A DNA stretch of 64,000 bases, taken from Rhodococcus antarcticus (GTDB lineage Bacteria > Actinomycetota > Actinomycetes > Mycobacteriales > Mycobacteriaceae). Below the pieces are notes generated by a model, which saw only the letters and a list, made by a program, of their open reading frames with translations, was not told where the DNA came from and searched no databases. The stretch's first letter is position 1. Each line of letters starts with the position of its first letter. This document shows positions 8,897-16,172 of the stretch, piece after piece. The stretch covers positions 1-64,000 of the forward strand of contig NZ_CP110616.1 of the NCBI RefSeq assembly GCF_026153295.1, written 5' to 3'. A program made the translations under genes and the position numbers.

Positions 8897-9478
8897 CTAG
8901 TGGTGGAACGTGGTCGGTGCGGTGAACCCGCGGTGCGGGTGTGCGGGCGCAGGTGTGACGGGGTCGGGTCCCCGGGGTACCGGGCGGTGGTTTGGGTCCG
9001 GGGCCCGCAGCAGGGGGACGAGGGTGTCGAGGAGCTCGGCGAACGCCGCCCGCGCGGGCAGCGCCCATTTGGGGGGCTGGGCGGCGCGGACCGCGGCCGC
9101 CAGGTCCTGCGCGGGGGTGTCGGAGTCGCGCAGCTGGGCGACCCAGGGCAGGTAGATGACGGCGGTGGTGTGGGCCTGCACCATTCGCATCCGGGCCGCC
9201 GCGGTCTTGGGTGGCGTGCCCGGTGCGTCGGCGACGACGAGCAGGACGGGGCGGCCGGGGGCGGACTGCACCGCGGTCAGCGATGACGCGAGCGAGGTGG
9301 CGGTGGACCGGCAGACGAGGACGTCCACGCTGAGCCCCGGCCGGTACACGCCGCGGTCGGTGGACCCGAGGACGGTGGCGATGGTGGTGGTGCCGACCCC
9401 GCCGGCGACCCCGGTGAGGATCGGGGCCCGCTGCACCGGGGGCCACACCAGGGCCCCGGTGGTGCTCGTGCGGCTCAT
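8897..9478 (-). CDS. TadZ/CpaE-like degenerate P-loop protein
   Basis: A 193-residue protein with an N-terminal GVAGGVGTTTIA motif (~23-34). This resembles the deviant Walker A of MinD/ParA proteins but lacks both lysines, as in TadZ/CpaE-type localisation proteins. A VLVCRSTATS and a VLLVVADAPG strand follow at the expected places. The C-terminal 40 residues are Pro/His-rich. It overlaps the lipoprotein gene stop by ATGA, so it is co-translated with the secretion genes. By analogy it may position the apparatus at a cell pole (inference). Not a chromosome-partition ParA; that gene lies at 16173-17105. Confidence 0.65.
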   Translation of the reverse strand: MSRTSTTGALVWPPVQRAPILTGVAGGVGTTTIATVLGSTDRGVYRPGLSVDVLVCRSTATSLASSLTAVQSAPGRPVLLVVADAPGTPPKTAAARMRMVQAHTTAVIYLPWVAQLRDSDTPAQDLAAAVRAAQPPKWALPARAAFAELLDTLVPLLRAPDPNHRPVPRGPDPVTPAPAHPHRGFTAPTTFHH

Positions 9479-10098
9479 CGCTGCTCCACCTGGGCCACGG
9501 CCCACCCGCTGGTGTCCCGGCGCAGCCCCATGTAGGCGACGGTGACCACCGGGTCCAGGACCTGCCCGGTGCGGGTCGTGGGGGTTTGGGTGACCAGGTA
9601 GATGCGGGTCGCGGTGCTGGTGGTGTCGGCCGGACGGTCATCGGCCAAGGGCTCCACCGTCGCGGTGAGCCGGACGCCCTGGGCGGACCAGGTGTTCCAC
9701 CGGGCCCCCGGCGACCGCAGCGGTGGGGTGGTGATGATCGCGGCGGCGTAGTCGGCGGTGAGCAGGCTGATGGTGCGGGCCGCGGCATCGTTCGGGCCGG
9801 TGTCCGTGGCGGTGTTCGCGGTGGTGAACGCGGTCACCACCGCGGTGGCCACGGCGTCGATGCTGGACCGGTCGACCCCGGCCAGGGCGGGGTCCACGGC
9901 GGTCGGGACCGGCGGGGCGCTGCGCTCGGGCTGCACCGACCTCGACACCGTCGGCGGTGCCGCCGCCGCCGAGGACCCGGTGGTGGTGGGGGTGGTCTCG
10001 GTGCCGCCGGCGGCGGTGATCTGCGCTGAGCTGCACCCTGAGACCACAAGTACGACCGTGGTCGCAGCCGCGAGCAATGCTGCGCGGTGGATGGTCAT
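9475..10098 (-). CDS. putative conjugation lipoprotein
   Basis: A 207-residue exported lipoprotein with signal peptide and lipobox VVSGCSS (Cys ~22), then a Thr/Ala/Pro-rich linker and a mixed domain with ATAVVTAFTTANT and VVTVAYMGLRRDTSGWAVAQV. A strong AGGAGG site precedes ATG 10098; the longer upstream frame is a shadow of the hydrolase gene. Its location second in the operon suggests a cell-envelope component of the conjugation apparatus (VirB7-like by position only). Family not recognised. Confidence 0.75.
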   Translation of the reverse strand: MTIHRAALLAAATTVVLVVSGCSSAQITAAGGTETTPTTTGSSAAAAPPTVSRSVQPERSAPPVPTAVDPALAGVDRSSIDAVATAVVTAFTTANTATDTGPNDAAARTISLLTADYAAAIITTPPLRSPGARWNTWSAQGVRLTATVEPLADDRPADTTSTATRIYLVTQTPTTRTGQVLDPVVTVAYMGLRRDTSGWAVAQVEQR

Positions 10099-11147
10099 CC
10101 GAACCTCCTGGCGGTCATGTTTTCCCCGGCCCACCCGGTGAGGTTGGAGACCTTCACGACGTCGCCGGACTGGGGGGCGTTGACCATCTGGCCGCCGCCC
10201 ATGTAGATCCCGGTGTGGTGGACCCCGCCGCTGTCGGCGAAGAACAGGACGTCGCCCGCGACGATGGCGTTGGTGGCGACGGGCTGACCCATCTGGGACT
10301 GCGCGGCGGCGGAGTGCGGCAACCGCAGGCTGCCGCCGCTGGCCTGGGCGGCGGCGTAGATGACGAGCCCGGAGCAGTCGAAGCCGACCTTGGTGTAGTC
10401 GCCGAAGCTGTCGGCCACACCCCCGTCGCGGATCCCGCGGGTGGGGCCGGTGGCGTCGCCCCCGCCCCAGGCGTACACCGTCCCGAGCCACTGCATGCCT
10501 GCGGCGACCATGTTCGCGGCGAACGGTCCCCCGGCGACGATCCCCGCCCCTGCCCCGATGCCGGTGCCGACCGCGGTGTACTTCGCCTCCAACGACCGGA
10601 TGCGGGTGACGTAGGCGGGGGTCTCCCCGTTCTGCGGGATGCCCCCGGCCGCCCGGACCGCCCCACTGCCGGCGTTGTAGGAGGCCAGCACCAGGTCGAT
10701 CACGTCACCGGTGACCTGCCCGGCGGCCAGAGCGGTCGTCATCTCCGCGGCCAGGGCGCAGTCGAAGGTGCCCTGGGCGACGATCGCGTCGCCGGGGTCG
10801 AACGGGGACACCTGCCCGTTGCCGTCGGAGTCCCGGCCGTAGGAGGGCCAGGTGCCGGGCATGAACTGCGACAACCCCTGCGCCCCAGCGGGACTGACGG
10901 CCTCCGGGTTCCACCCGGACTCCGCCTCGATCTGCGCCGCCACCAGCGGGGCACTGACCTCCGGGCAGATCGACCCGGCCTGCAGCACCCACGGCTCCCA
11001 CCCGTTGGGTACCTGACCGGCCACCAGCTGGCCGTGGGCCGATGCGGCGGCCGGGGTGTCGGAGCCCGCCAGCACCGACAGGCCCAGCGGCACCGCGACC
11101 ACGACAGCGATTGCGGCCGCTACCGTTGCAAGCGTCCCCGGAGCCAC
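10095..11147 (-). CDS. lytic transglycosylase / NlpC-P60 peptidoglycan hydrolase
   Basis: A 350-residue two-domain cell-wall hydrolase, the VirB1-type enzyme that opens the wall for the channel. An N-terminal membrane/signal segment (residues 6-28) is followed by an SLT domain (~55-195; catalytic Glu76 in AESGWNP, with GLSQFMPGTW). A C40 peptidase domain (~210-350) has Cys258 in GFDCSGLV and His311 in HHTGIY. The start is GTG 11147. It is the first gene of the conjugation operon; its promoter should lie in the 264-bp gap shared with the divergent EspR-like gene. Confidence 0.9.
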   Translation of the reverse strand: MAPGTLATVAAAIAVVVAVPLGLSVLAGSDTPAAASAHGQLVAGQVPNGWEPWVLQAGSICPEVSAPLVAAQIEAESGWNPEAVSPAGAQGLSQFMPGTWPSYGRDSDGNGQVSPFDPGDAIVAQGTFDCALAAEMTTALAAGQVTGDVIDLVLASYNAGSGAVRAAGGIPQNGETPAYVTRIRSLEAKYTAVGTGIGAGAGIVAGGPFAANMVAAGMQWLGTVYAWGGGDATGPTRGIRDGGVADSFGDYTKVGFDCSGLVIYAAAQASGGSLRLPHSAAAQSQMGQPVATNAIVAGDVLFFADSGGVHHTGIYMGGGQMVNAPQSGDVVKVSNLTGWAGENMTARRFG

Positions 11148-11410
11148 TATCTATCGCCCGTCTTTGCGGCGATAGCTGCACCCCATCGATGACAGGTCCA
11201 TGTCATGGATCCCTCACTCATCGCGCTCCCCCTCTCGGAACGTCCACCCGCGAGCGAGTGACACCAGCGAATCAACTGTAGTTTGCTTAACAGTCTTGAC
11301 GCTAAACCACAGTGCTGGGTGGGGCAACCTGTCGTCTGTCTGCACTGCGCTTGGCGGGCCACCCATGTGCGATGCTCGCTGCGACAGAGACAGAGACGGG
11401 AGGCCACCTC
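11148..11410. promoter_or_regulatory. divergent promoter region between conjugation and regulatory operons
   Basis: The only gap separating the minus-strand conjugation genes from the plus-strand regulatory trio. It is AT-richer than its flanks. It holds an inverted pair, ACTGTAGTTT at 11275-11284 and AAACCACAGT at 11304-11313. On the minus strand the left half overlaps a TACAGT hexamer that fits a -10 box; on the plus strand a TTGACG hexamer lies between the halves. A third copy of the half-site lies at 13368-13377, just past the trio. I infer an operator; the binding protein is unproven, with the EspR-like product the obvious candidate. Confidence 0.5.
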
Positions 11411-11854
11411 ATGCCACGGGATGGTGTTCCTGGTCTGGCGCCCAACCTGAACCGGCTGTTCGAAACAATCCCCCGGCCTGATGGTGGCGGCCTCTACACC
11501 AACGAGTTGGCCGCAAAGGCGCTTGGTGAGCTCGGTGTTCAGGTCAGCGCTCAGCACCTCTGGCTGCTCCGCGGTGGGCAGCGTGACAACCCGTCGTTCA
11601 GGCTGCTGGACGGGATAGCAAGGCTGTTCGGGGTGCCCTTGGCGTACTTCTCAGATCCGGAGGTCGAGGCACGGGTCAGCGCGGAGTTGTCTACGCTTGC
11701 AGCGCTGCACGACTCGGGGGTGAAGGCGCTTCTGACGCGTGCGCACGGGGTCAGCCCTCAGAACATGGCGCACCTCGGTGCGATTCTCGACCAGATACGC
11801 CAGATGGAAGGGCTCGATGCTGCGCAGGACCCGGAAGGCCCGACAGGCCAGTAG
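11411..11854 (+). CDS. EspR-like XRE-family regulator
   Basis: A 147-residue DNA-binding protein. LNRLFETIPRP near the N-terminus, the helix-turn-helix with QHLWLLRGGQRDNPSF, then LFGVPLAYFSDPEVE and a C-terminal LTRAHGVSPQNM helix match mycobacterial EspR and its relatives throughout. In Mycobacterium, EspR is a nucleoid-associated regulator of secretion genes. I chose ATG 11411; the upstream in-frame extension is non-coding leader. The gene overlaps the following ImmA-like gene by 38 bp. It is divergent from the conjugation operon, suggesting control of transfer. Confidence 0.85.
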   Translation: MPRDGVPGLAPNLNRLFETIPRPDGGGLYTNELAAKALGELGVQVSAQHLWLLRGGQRDNPSFRLLDGIARLFGVPLAYFSDPEVEARVSAELSTLAALHDSGVKALLTRAHGVSPQNMAHLGAILDQIRQMEGLDAAQDPEGPTGQ

Positions 11855-12305
11855 CTACGCCCACCTCGTTCCGGTCAGCGGTGACCTCGACGAACTCGTC
11901 GACAGGGTCGCGGCCCGCCGGTCTCGGTCGATCACGCTGATGCCGACCCCGCTACCCGAGGACGCGCCCTCAGGGCTGTGGGTTGCCACGACAGCACGGG
12001 ACTACATCGTCTACCCCGATAACGCGGACGCCCAGTGGCGCTCCGGCATCGTCTGCCACGAGCTCGCCCACATGCTGCTGGAGCACGACCCGCAGCCCGG
12101 CACAGCTGACCTGGGAGCCATGGTGTCCCGTGCCGCACCGAGCATCGACCCCCAGGTAGCCGCCCGGTTCCTGCACCGCCACGGGTATGACGACGCGGCC
12201 GAGGCTGACGCCGAGTATCTCGGAACCCGTCTGGCAGCCCGGCTCGGGGCCGCGCACACAACCGGCAAACGTCACCGCGATCGGGTGTTCGACAGGATGC
12301 GATGA
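11817..12305 (+). CDS. ImmA/IrrE-like metallopeptidase-domain protein
   Basis: A 162-residue protein with a zinc-binding HELAH at 81-85 in IVCHELAHMLLEH and a later acidic helix (DDAAEADAEYLG) that could supply the third ligand. ImmA-type peptidases cleave or inactivate a partner XRE repressor, which switches on horizontal transfer in ICEBs1. Here the EspR-like protein encoded just upstream is the likely target (inference). The ATG at 11817 is chosen because it gives a compact protein and overlaps the upstream gene, implying coupling. The next gene starts in an ATGA overlap at 12302. Confidence 0.8.
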   Translation: MLRRTRKARQASSYAHLVPVSGDLDELVDRVAARRSRSITLMPTPLPEDAPSGLWVATTARDYIVYPDNADAQWRSGIVCHELAHMLLEHDPQPGTADLGAMVSRAAPSIDPQVAARFLHRHGYDDAAEADAEYLGTRLAARLGAAHTTGKRHRDRVFDRMR

Positions 12306-13357
12306 TCGTCCAGGCCGCGGCGGTGCTGCTCTGGGTCGCCGCTTCCTACCGCATGTGGGTGACTGTGCGGTCACCACACGCCCTGTGGCGCATCAGTTTT
12401 ACTGTCTCCACGGTGTCGGTGGCCGTCGCCATGACCCTGCAGCTCTCCCGGGCCCAACTCGATGCCACCATGCACATCCCGAATATTGCCGGTCTCCTGG
12501 TCCACCTCGTGTTCGCCGTGGGCCTGGCCTGGGTCCACGTCTACCTGGAGACGTTGCGCCACGAGCACCCCGACCCCGGTCGAGTCCGCCGCTATCTCGT
12601 CGTCGGGGCTGCTGTCGCAGCGATGATGATGGCGACCTGGGTGCTCAGCCCCATCCACGCCGGGGAATACGCGAGCTTGGCGGAGGCGCCGGGGCATCCC
12701 GCTCTCGTCGTCTATCACCTCGCCTTCTACGGATACATGATCATCTCCCTGGGCGACATCGCCCGGTTCTGCGCCCGCGAGGCACGACCCCACCGGCCGG
12801 CCGCGCTGACCCGCCGCCTCAGCCTCGCTCTCATCGGCGTGGCCTGCGCCGCGGCGATGCCGGTGATGGTGCTCTACGCGCTTAGCGCCGTCCTCCCGGC
12901 AGCCACGGGGCACTCCGGACAGGTGTACGGGCGTCTGGGTGACGCCTTGGTGCCATGGCCGCTTATGGTCCTGTCGCTGGGAATCCTCGCCTTGTGGACA
13001 ATGCCTTGGTTCGTCGATGTCGCTTCAGCCGAGCGCCGATGGCGCACTCTGCGGCCCTTGTGGGCACACTTGGTCGCCCGCCACCCCGAGGTACATCTGT
13101 CACTACCGTCACCGGCACGTCCCCTAGGGCGGCAGCAGCTGCGGGAGAGGCGGGTCATCATCGAGATCAACGACGCCCTGCGCCACGAGACCGTCCAAGC
13201 CCGGCCCGGATCCGGCCCGAACGCGCTAGGCGCAGCCCTCGCACGTCAAACTCCGGGTTCGACCCAAGCCCGCGATGTTCTCGACTCCACCGTCGATGAG
13301 ACCGGGGCACTCGAGCAGCTGCTTCGGCTCGCCCAGGCCTACAGTGCAGCGCGTTGA
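12302..13357 (+). CDS. MAB_1171c-like multipass membrane protein
   Basis: A 351-residue protein with about seven membrane segments between residues 1 and ~250 and a cytoplasmic tail rich in charged residues (RRWRTLRPLWAHLVARHPEVHL, then RRVIIEINDAL). This is the arrangement of the MAB_1171c family of putative transporters (DUF6545-type). In actinobacteria they often follow an XRE regulator and an ImmA-like gene, as here. It starts in a 4-bp overlap with the ImmA-like gene. A sensor or membrane-signal role is possible but unproven. Confidence 0.75.
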   Translation: MIVQAAAVLLWVAASYRMWVTVRSPHALWRISFTVSTVSVAVAMTLQLSRAQLDATMHIPNIAGLLVHLVFAVGLAWVHVYLETLRHEHPDPGRVRRYLVVGAAVAAMMMATWVLSPIHAGEYASLAEAPGHPALVVYHLAFYGYMIISLGDIARFCAREARPHRPAALTRRLSLALIGVACAAAMPVMVLYALSAVLPAATGHSGQVYGRLGDALVPWPLMVLSLGILALWTMPWFVDVASAERRWRTLRPLWAHLVARHPEVHLSLPSPARPLGRQQLRERRVIIEINDALRHETVQARPGSGPNALGAALARQTPGSTQARDVLDSTVDETGALEQLLRLAQAYSAAR

Positions 13358-13367
13358 CTCCAACTGG

Positions 13368-13377
13368 ACTGTAGTTT
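13368..13377 (+). promoter_or_regulatory. third copy of the ACTGTAGTTT half-site
   Basis: Identical over 10 bp to the left half-site at 11275-11284 in the divergent promoter region. It lies 11 bp past the stop of the membrane protein gene, so the regulatory trio is bracketed by the motif. Confidence 0.35.
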
Positions 13378-13429
13378 ATCTTCGACTACTGTGCCGTCAT
13401 CCACCGTTGAGTTGGTTTGTAAGCGGGCG

Positions 13430-14056
13430 TTAGGCCAGCGCGGGGTAGACGATGGCTGCGGCGGCAGCGCCGACGACAAGACCGACGAGGACCTGGCCCC
13501 GGGAGTGTCGGCCCGCGCGGAGGCGAGCCCACGCGATAGCCGCCAGCAACGCCGCCAGAGGGACCGCGGCCGACCAGCCGAGGACGAGCCCGATGATGAC
13601 CGTGACTCCTCCAGCGACCGCCAGGTGGAACGACGCCTTGTACCAGTGCGACACCACTGTCATGGCACCCAGCCCCGCCAGCATCGCCACCACCAGAGCG
13701 AGAACAGGTCGTGGCGCCTCAAGGCCGGCCAGTACGAGCAGTCCCACGATCACGGAGGCCAGGGCCGCGAGCAGCGGGGCGCGGCGCTGCTCTCGGACAA
13801 CCAGATGCTGGTCCAGGACTCGGCCTTGGGTGGCCATGCCGAGCAGCACTGCGTAGGGAATCACCACGCAGAACAGCACGGCAAGGCCCGTCCAGAGTGC
13901 TGCCGACCACAGTCGATCCGTCGAGTGGGCCGCAACCACCGCCAGCACAGCCACCACCATGACCGCTGGGTGCGTCACGAGGGCAACAAGATCAGCAAGT
14001 CGCGAGGGGCGCGCCGCCGTGAGTCGCACGACGTCGGGGTGCGCATCGAAGCTCAT
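13430..14056 (-). CDS. PAP2-superfamily-like membrane protein
   Basis: A 208-residue protein with about six membrane helices. The C-terminal half has the spacing of type 2 phosphatidic acid phosphatases: SHWYKASFH (Ser/His) followed by RLRAGRHSRGQVLVGLVVG, where His in RHS aligns with the catalytic His of motif 3. The usual partner Asp is replaced by Gln (HSRGQ), and motif 1 (KxxxxxxRP) is not evident, so activity is doubtful. Start ATG 14056 is chosen, with an earlier in-frame ATG possible. The gene is transcribed towards the regulatory trio and stands alone. Confidence 0.6.
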   Translation of the reverse strand: MSFDAHPDVVRLTAARPSRLADLVALVTHPAVMVVAVLAVVAAHSTDRLWSAALWTGLAVLFCVVIPYAVLLGMATQGRVLDQHLVVREQRRAPLLAALASVIVGLLVLAGLEAPRPVLALVVAMLAGLGAMTVVSHWYKASFHLAVAGGVTVIIGLVLGWSAAVPLAALLAAIAWARLRAGRHSRGQVLVGLVVGAAAAAIVYPALA

Positions 14057-14197
14057 GTCGTCGAGGGTAGGACCCGCGCCATGGCGAGCCGCGACCGTCA
14101 TGGAGGTGCCAACAGCCTGCTTGCGGCCGAGGCGGCCAGAGTCGGTTGTTTCTCGCGGTTTGGGCGTGTCTGCGGCCCTAACAGTTACGCACCCACC

Positions 14198-14407
14198 ATG
14201 GTGTGTTCCATGGCCCAGCCACATAAGGGAGACCGCGACCAGGTCGCGGCTCGACTCGCGCACCCCGTCTACGTCGCCGTGAAGTCAGCGGCCGCCCAGC
14301 GTGGCATGCCCATGAGCCAGTACGTCGCCGACGTACTGGCTACTCACGTGGGCAGGCCCGACCTCGTGCTGCAACTCGACCAGGAGGTGCTTCCTCAGAG
14401 CGCCTGA
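14198..14407 (+). CDS. small ribbon-helix-helix-like protein
   Basis: A 69-residue protein. The segment VAARLAHPVYVAVKSAAAQRGMPMSQYVADVLATHVG has the strand-helix-helix pattern of Arc/CopG-type DNA-binding proteins, common as copy-number regulators or antitoxins. A second ATG at 14210 is equally likely as the start; neither has a clear ribosome site. It sits 66 bp upstream of the candidate antisense RNA and the rep-like gene, so copy control is a reasonable guess. Confidence 0.6.
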   Translation: MVCSMAQPHKGDRDQVAARLAHPVYVAVKSAAAQRGMPMSQYVADVLATHVGRPDLVLQLDQEVLPQSA

Positions 14408-14469
14408 CCGCAGCGGCTCCGCCGCCCCGACAACTCCACAAGCACTCGGTCAGAAGGTTCTAGAACGCC

Positions 14470-14560
14470 AAAAGCCCTCCCCGGCAAGGGAGGGCCTGGC
14501 TAACGCTAGGACCAGTGAGCTACCAACTCGCTGGCTTGGTGCACTGCCCCGAAGGGACTT
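14470..14560 (-). ncRNA. candidate antisense RNA in the rep leader
   Basis: On the minus strand, directly opposite the leader of the rep-like gene, a stem-loop (14512-14534: CCAG and GAG pairing with CTC and CTGG around one C-A mismatch) has the 7-nt loop UUGGUAG. It is followed after ~20 nt by a strong hairpin and a T4 tract. The UUGG in the loop fits the YUNR U-turn motif of plasmid antisense RNAs such as CopA. No minus-strand gene needs this terminator. The 5' end is approximate; a TACCCT hexamer near 14583-14588 could be its -10. Inferred, not proven. Confidence 0.35.
14474..14495 (-). terminator. intrinsic terminator (minus strand)
   Basis: A perfect 8-bp GC stem (GCCCTCCC / GGGAGGGC) with a 6-nt loop, followed on the minus strand by TTTT (14470-14473). 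Confidence 0.65.
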
Positions 14561-14563
14561 GGC

Positions 14564-15904
14564 TTGGCTGCCTTGTCTCAGGGTACCTCTTACCCTGAAT
14601 CCGGTCCATACACCCGGTCTGGTGGTTCGCGTGTCGCGTCGCGGCACACGCGTCCACCGTCTCGGCGTGACTCCTCCTCCCCCACTGCTTCGTCGCTGCT
14701 GCGTCGGCCGTTGGCCCGCGCGAGTGTGGAGCCGATCTCGTGGTCGGCCCTGCCCTGCTGGTGGTCGGCTGAGCGCTGGCTGGCCCATGTGGTGGCGGTG
14801 TACCGCCGTGGCTACCTGCTGACCCGCCCCCAGCTGGTCACCGCAACGGGGGGTGGGGTGTCGCTGCGGGCGGTGCTGGCGGTGGCCACCGCCCACGCCC
14901 GGGCCGGTGACTACCGCACCGGGCGCTGCTCACGGCCCCTGCTCGGGGTCACCGGCGGCACCACCGGGATCACCGCCACCACCAAGCTCGGCCAGCGGAC
15001 CGTCACCCGAGCCCGGACCTGGCTGCGCCTGGTCGGCCTGGCCACCGAGGTCGCGCCCGCCCGGCACCGGAGCTTCATCGAGCGGTTGGCCTCCTGGGAG
15101 CGGGGGGACACCCGTCGAGGCTGGACCGCGGAGTACGCCCTGCACCTCTCAGCCCGCTTCCCCGACCCCGTCCCCACCCCTGTGGACAACCCTGGGCGTG
15201 TCATCGCAGGTCAGACGGTGCGTGGCACCCCACCACGTAGTGGTAGTTCTTCCCCCGAGCGCAGCGATGGGATGGTTGTTACCTCCACTACCAACGAATC
15301 AACAACACCCGCTGCGCGGGACGAGAACGGCGCTCCGCGCCGGGCCATGACACCAGGACACGCTCGGGATGATTTTGATGGGTGGGAGGGCTCCAGGACC
15401 TCTGCAACGGCCCTGATGCTCGCCTGGCGGGCCTCCGAACACTGCCCCCGGTGGGCACGGCAGTACGGGGCCCACCGCTGGTCAGGGGTCCTCAGCGCCG
15501 TCGCTGCGGCCGGGTGGACCGCCCGCGACCTCAACCAGCTGCTCACCGACCTCACCACCACCGGCCACCAGGTGCTCACCGCACCACGCCGGCCCATCTC
15601 CTACCTGTGCCACCTCCTCGGCCTCGTCGACATCAACGAACGCCCCACCGCCATCCCCGACGCCCACGCCGCCGCCGAGCTCGCCGCCCGCACCGCCCGC
15701 ACCACCGCCCAGCTTGACGCCCGCGACACCCACACCGCCGCCCGCCACACAGCGGTCACCGCCCTCACCGGCCCCGGCCGAGCCGCCGCCCTCACCGCCG
15801 CCCACACCACCGCCACCGCCGCAGCCCACCGACGATCCGAACGCGAATCCGCCGAACGGTTGGCCCTGGCCGAGCAGGTCCAACACCGCCGCAACCAACG
15901 ATGA
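14564..15904 (+). CDS. replication-initiator-like protein (winged-helix type)
   Basis: A 446-residue open frame. The first ~55 residues are Ser/Arg/Pro-rich and may be leader, and a GTG at 14726 is an alternative start where similarity to folded protein begins. Residues ~60-210 (ERWLAHVVAVYRRGYLLTRPQLV, then KLGQRTVTRARTWLRLVGL) resemble helix-turn-helix/winged-helix initiators of actinobacterial plasmids. Residues ~280-350 contain a second helical block (SGVLSAVAAAGWTARDLNQLL). The tail is Ala/Thr/His-rich. Its place between a copy-control-like region and parA supports a Rep role. I do not recognise a named family. Confidence 0.5.
   Translation: MAALSQGTSYPESGPYTRSGGSRVASRHTRPPSRRDSSSPTASSLLRRPLARASVEPISWSALPCWWSAERWLAHVVAVYRRGYLLTRPQLVTATGGGVSLRAVLAVATAHARAGDYRTGRCSRPLLGVTGGTTGITATTKLGQRTVTRARTWLRLVGLATEVAPARHRSFIERLASWERGDTRRGWTAEYALHLSARFPDPVPTPVDNPGRVIAGQTVRGTPPRSGSSSPERSDGMVVTSTTNESTTPAARDENGAPRRAMTPGHARDDFDGWEGSRTSATALMLAWRASEHCPRWARQYGAHRWSGVLSAVAAAGWTARDLNQLLTDLTTTGHQVLTAPRRPISYLCHLLGLVDINERPTAIPDAHAAAELAARTARTTAQLDARDTHTAARHTAVTALTGPGRAAALTAAHTTATAAAHRRSERESAERLALAEQVQHRRNQR
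14578..14598 (+). repeat. 8-bp inverted repeat at the rep start
   Basis: TCAGGGTA and TACCCTGA separated by CCTCT form a perfect hairpin just inside the first codons of the rep-like frame. It could sequester a start site or bind a regulator. Confidence 0.4.
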
Positions 15905-16017
15905 CCTGCTCATTTTCGGCTTGAGGGCACGGTTCGTCTCCCGGCAACGTGCGTGCAACCCCGGCGCCGACACGTACAGACAGACCCCCACTGTTAAAGC
16001 CTGGTGACGAACCAGCA

Positions 16018-16051
16018 GTACAGTGAGCAATACAACGAGAGATACAACGAG
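16018..16051 (+). repeat. 12-bp-spaced iterons upstream of parA (candidate centromere/operator)
   Basis: ATACAACGAG occurs at 16030-16039 and again at 16042-16051, and a 7/10 match lies one period earlier at 16018. Short direct repeats in phase in front of parA are the usual binding site of ribbon-helix-helix centromere proteins, and the RHH-like partner gene lies downstream. I infer a parS-like site that also autoregulates the par operon. Confidence 0.5.
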
Positions 16052-16172
16052 TGCAAGGGAAGACGAGCCGCAGCGAAGGTGCTGCAGCGGGAGGCAACAC
16101 AAGCGGTGTGCAGATATTGCGGCGAGCCTCCGCCCAACCTGGAGCAGGTTCAACGAAAATCATGAGGTGAAC

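Noticed and set aside
10077-11192. 371-codon plus-strand open frame
   Set aside because: Mirror of the transglycosylase/NlpC gene, which has clear catalytic motifs.
13391-14197. Long plus-strand extension upstream of the small RHH gene
   Set aside because: It is antisense to the PAP2-like gene and has no protein-like features; only the last ~69 codons are credible.
14512-14534. tRNA-like sequence on the minus strand (GAGTTGGTAGCTC resembles a D-arm)
   Set aside because: No acceptor stem, anticodon arm or T-arm (GGTTCGA) can be built around it; the hairpin plus terminator fits an antisense RNA better.
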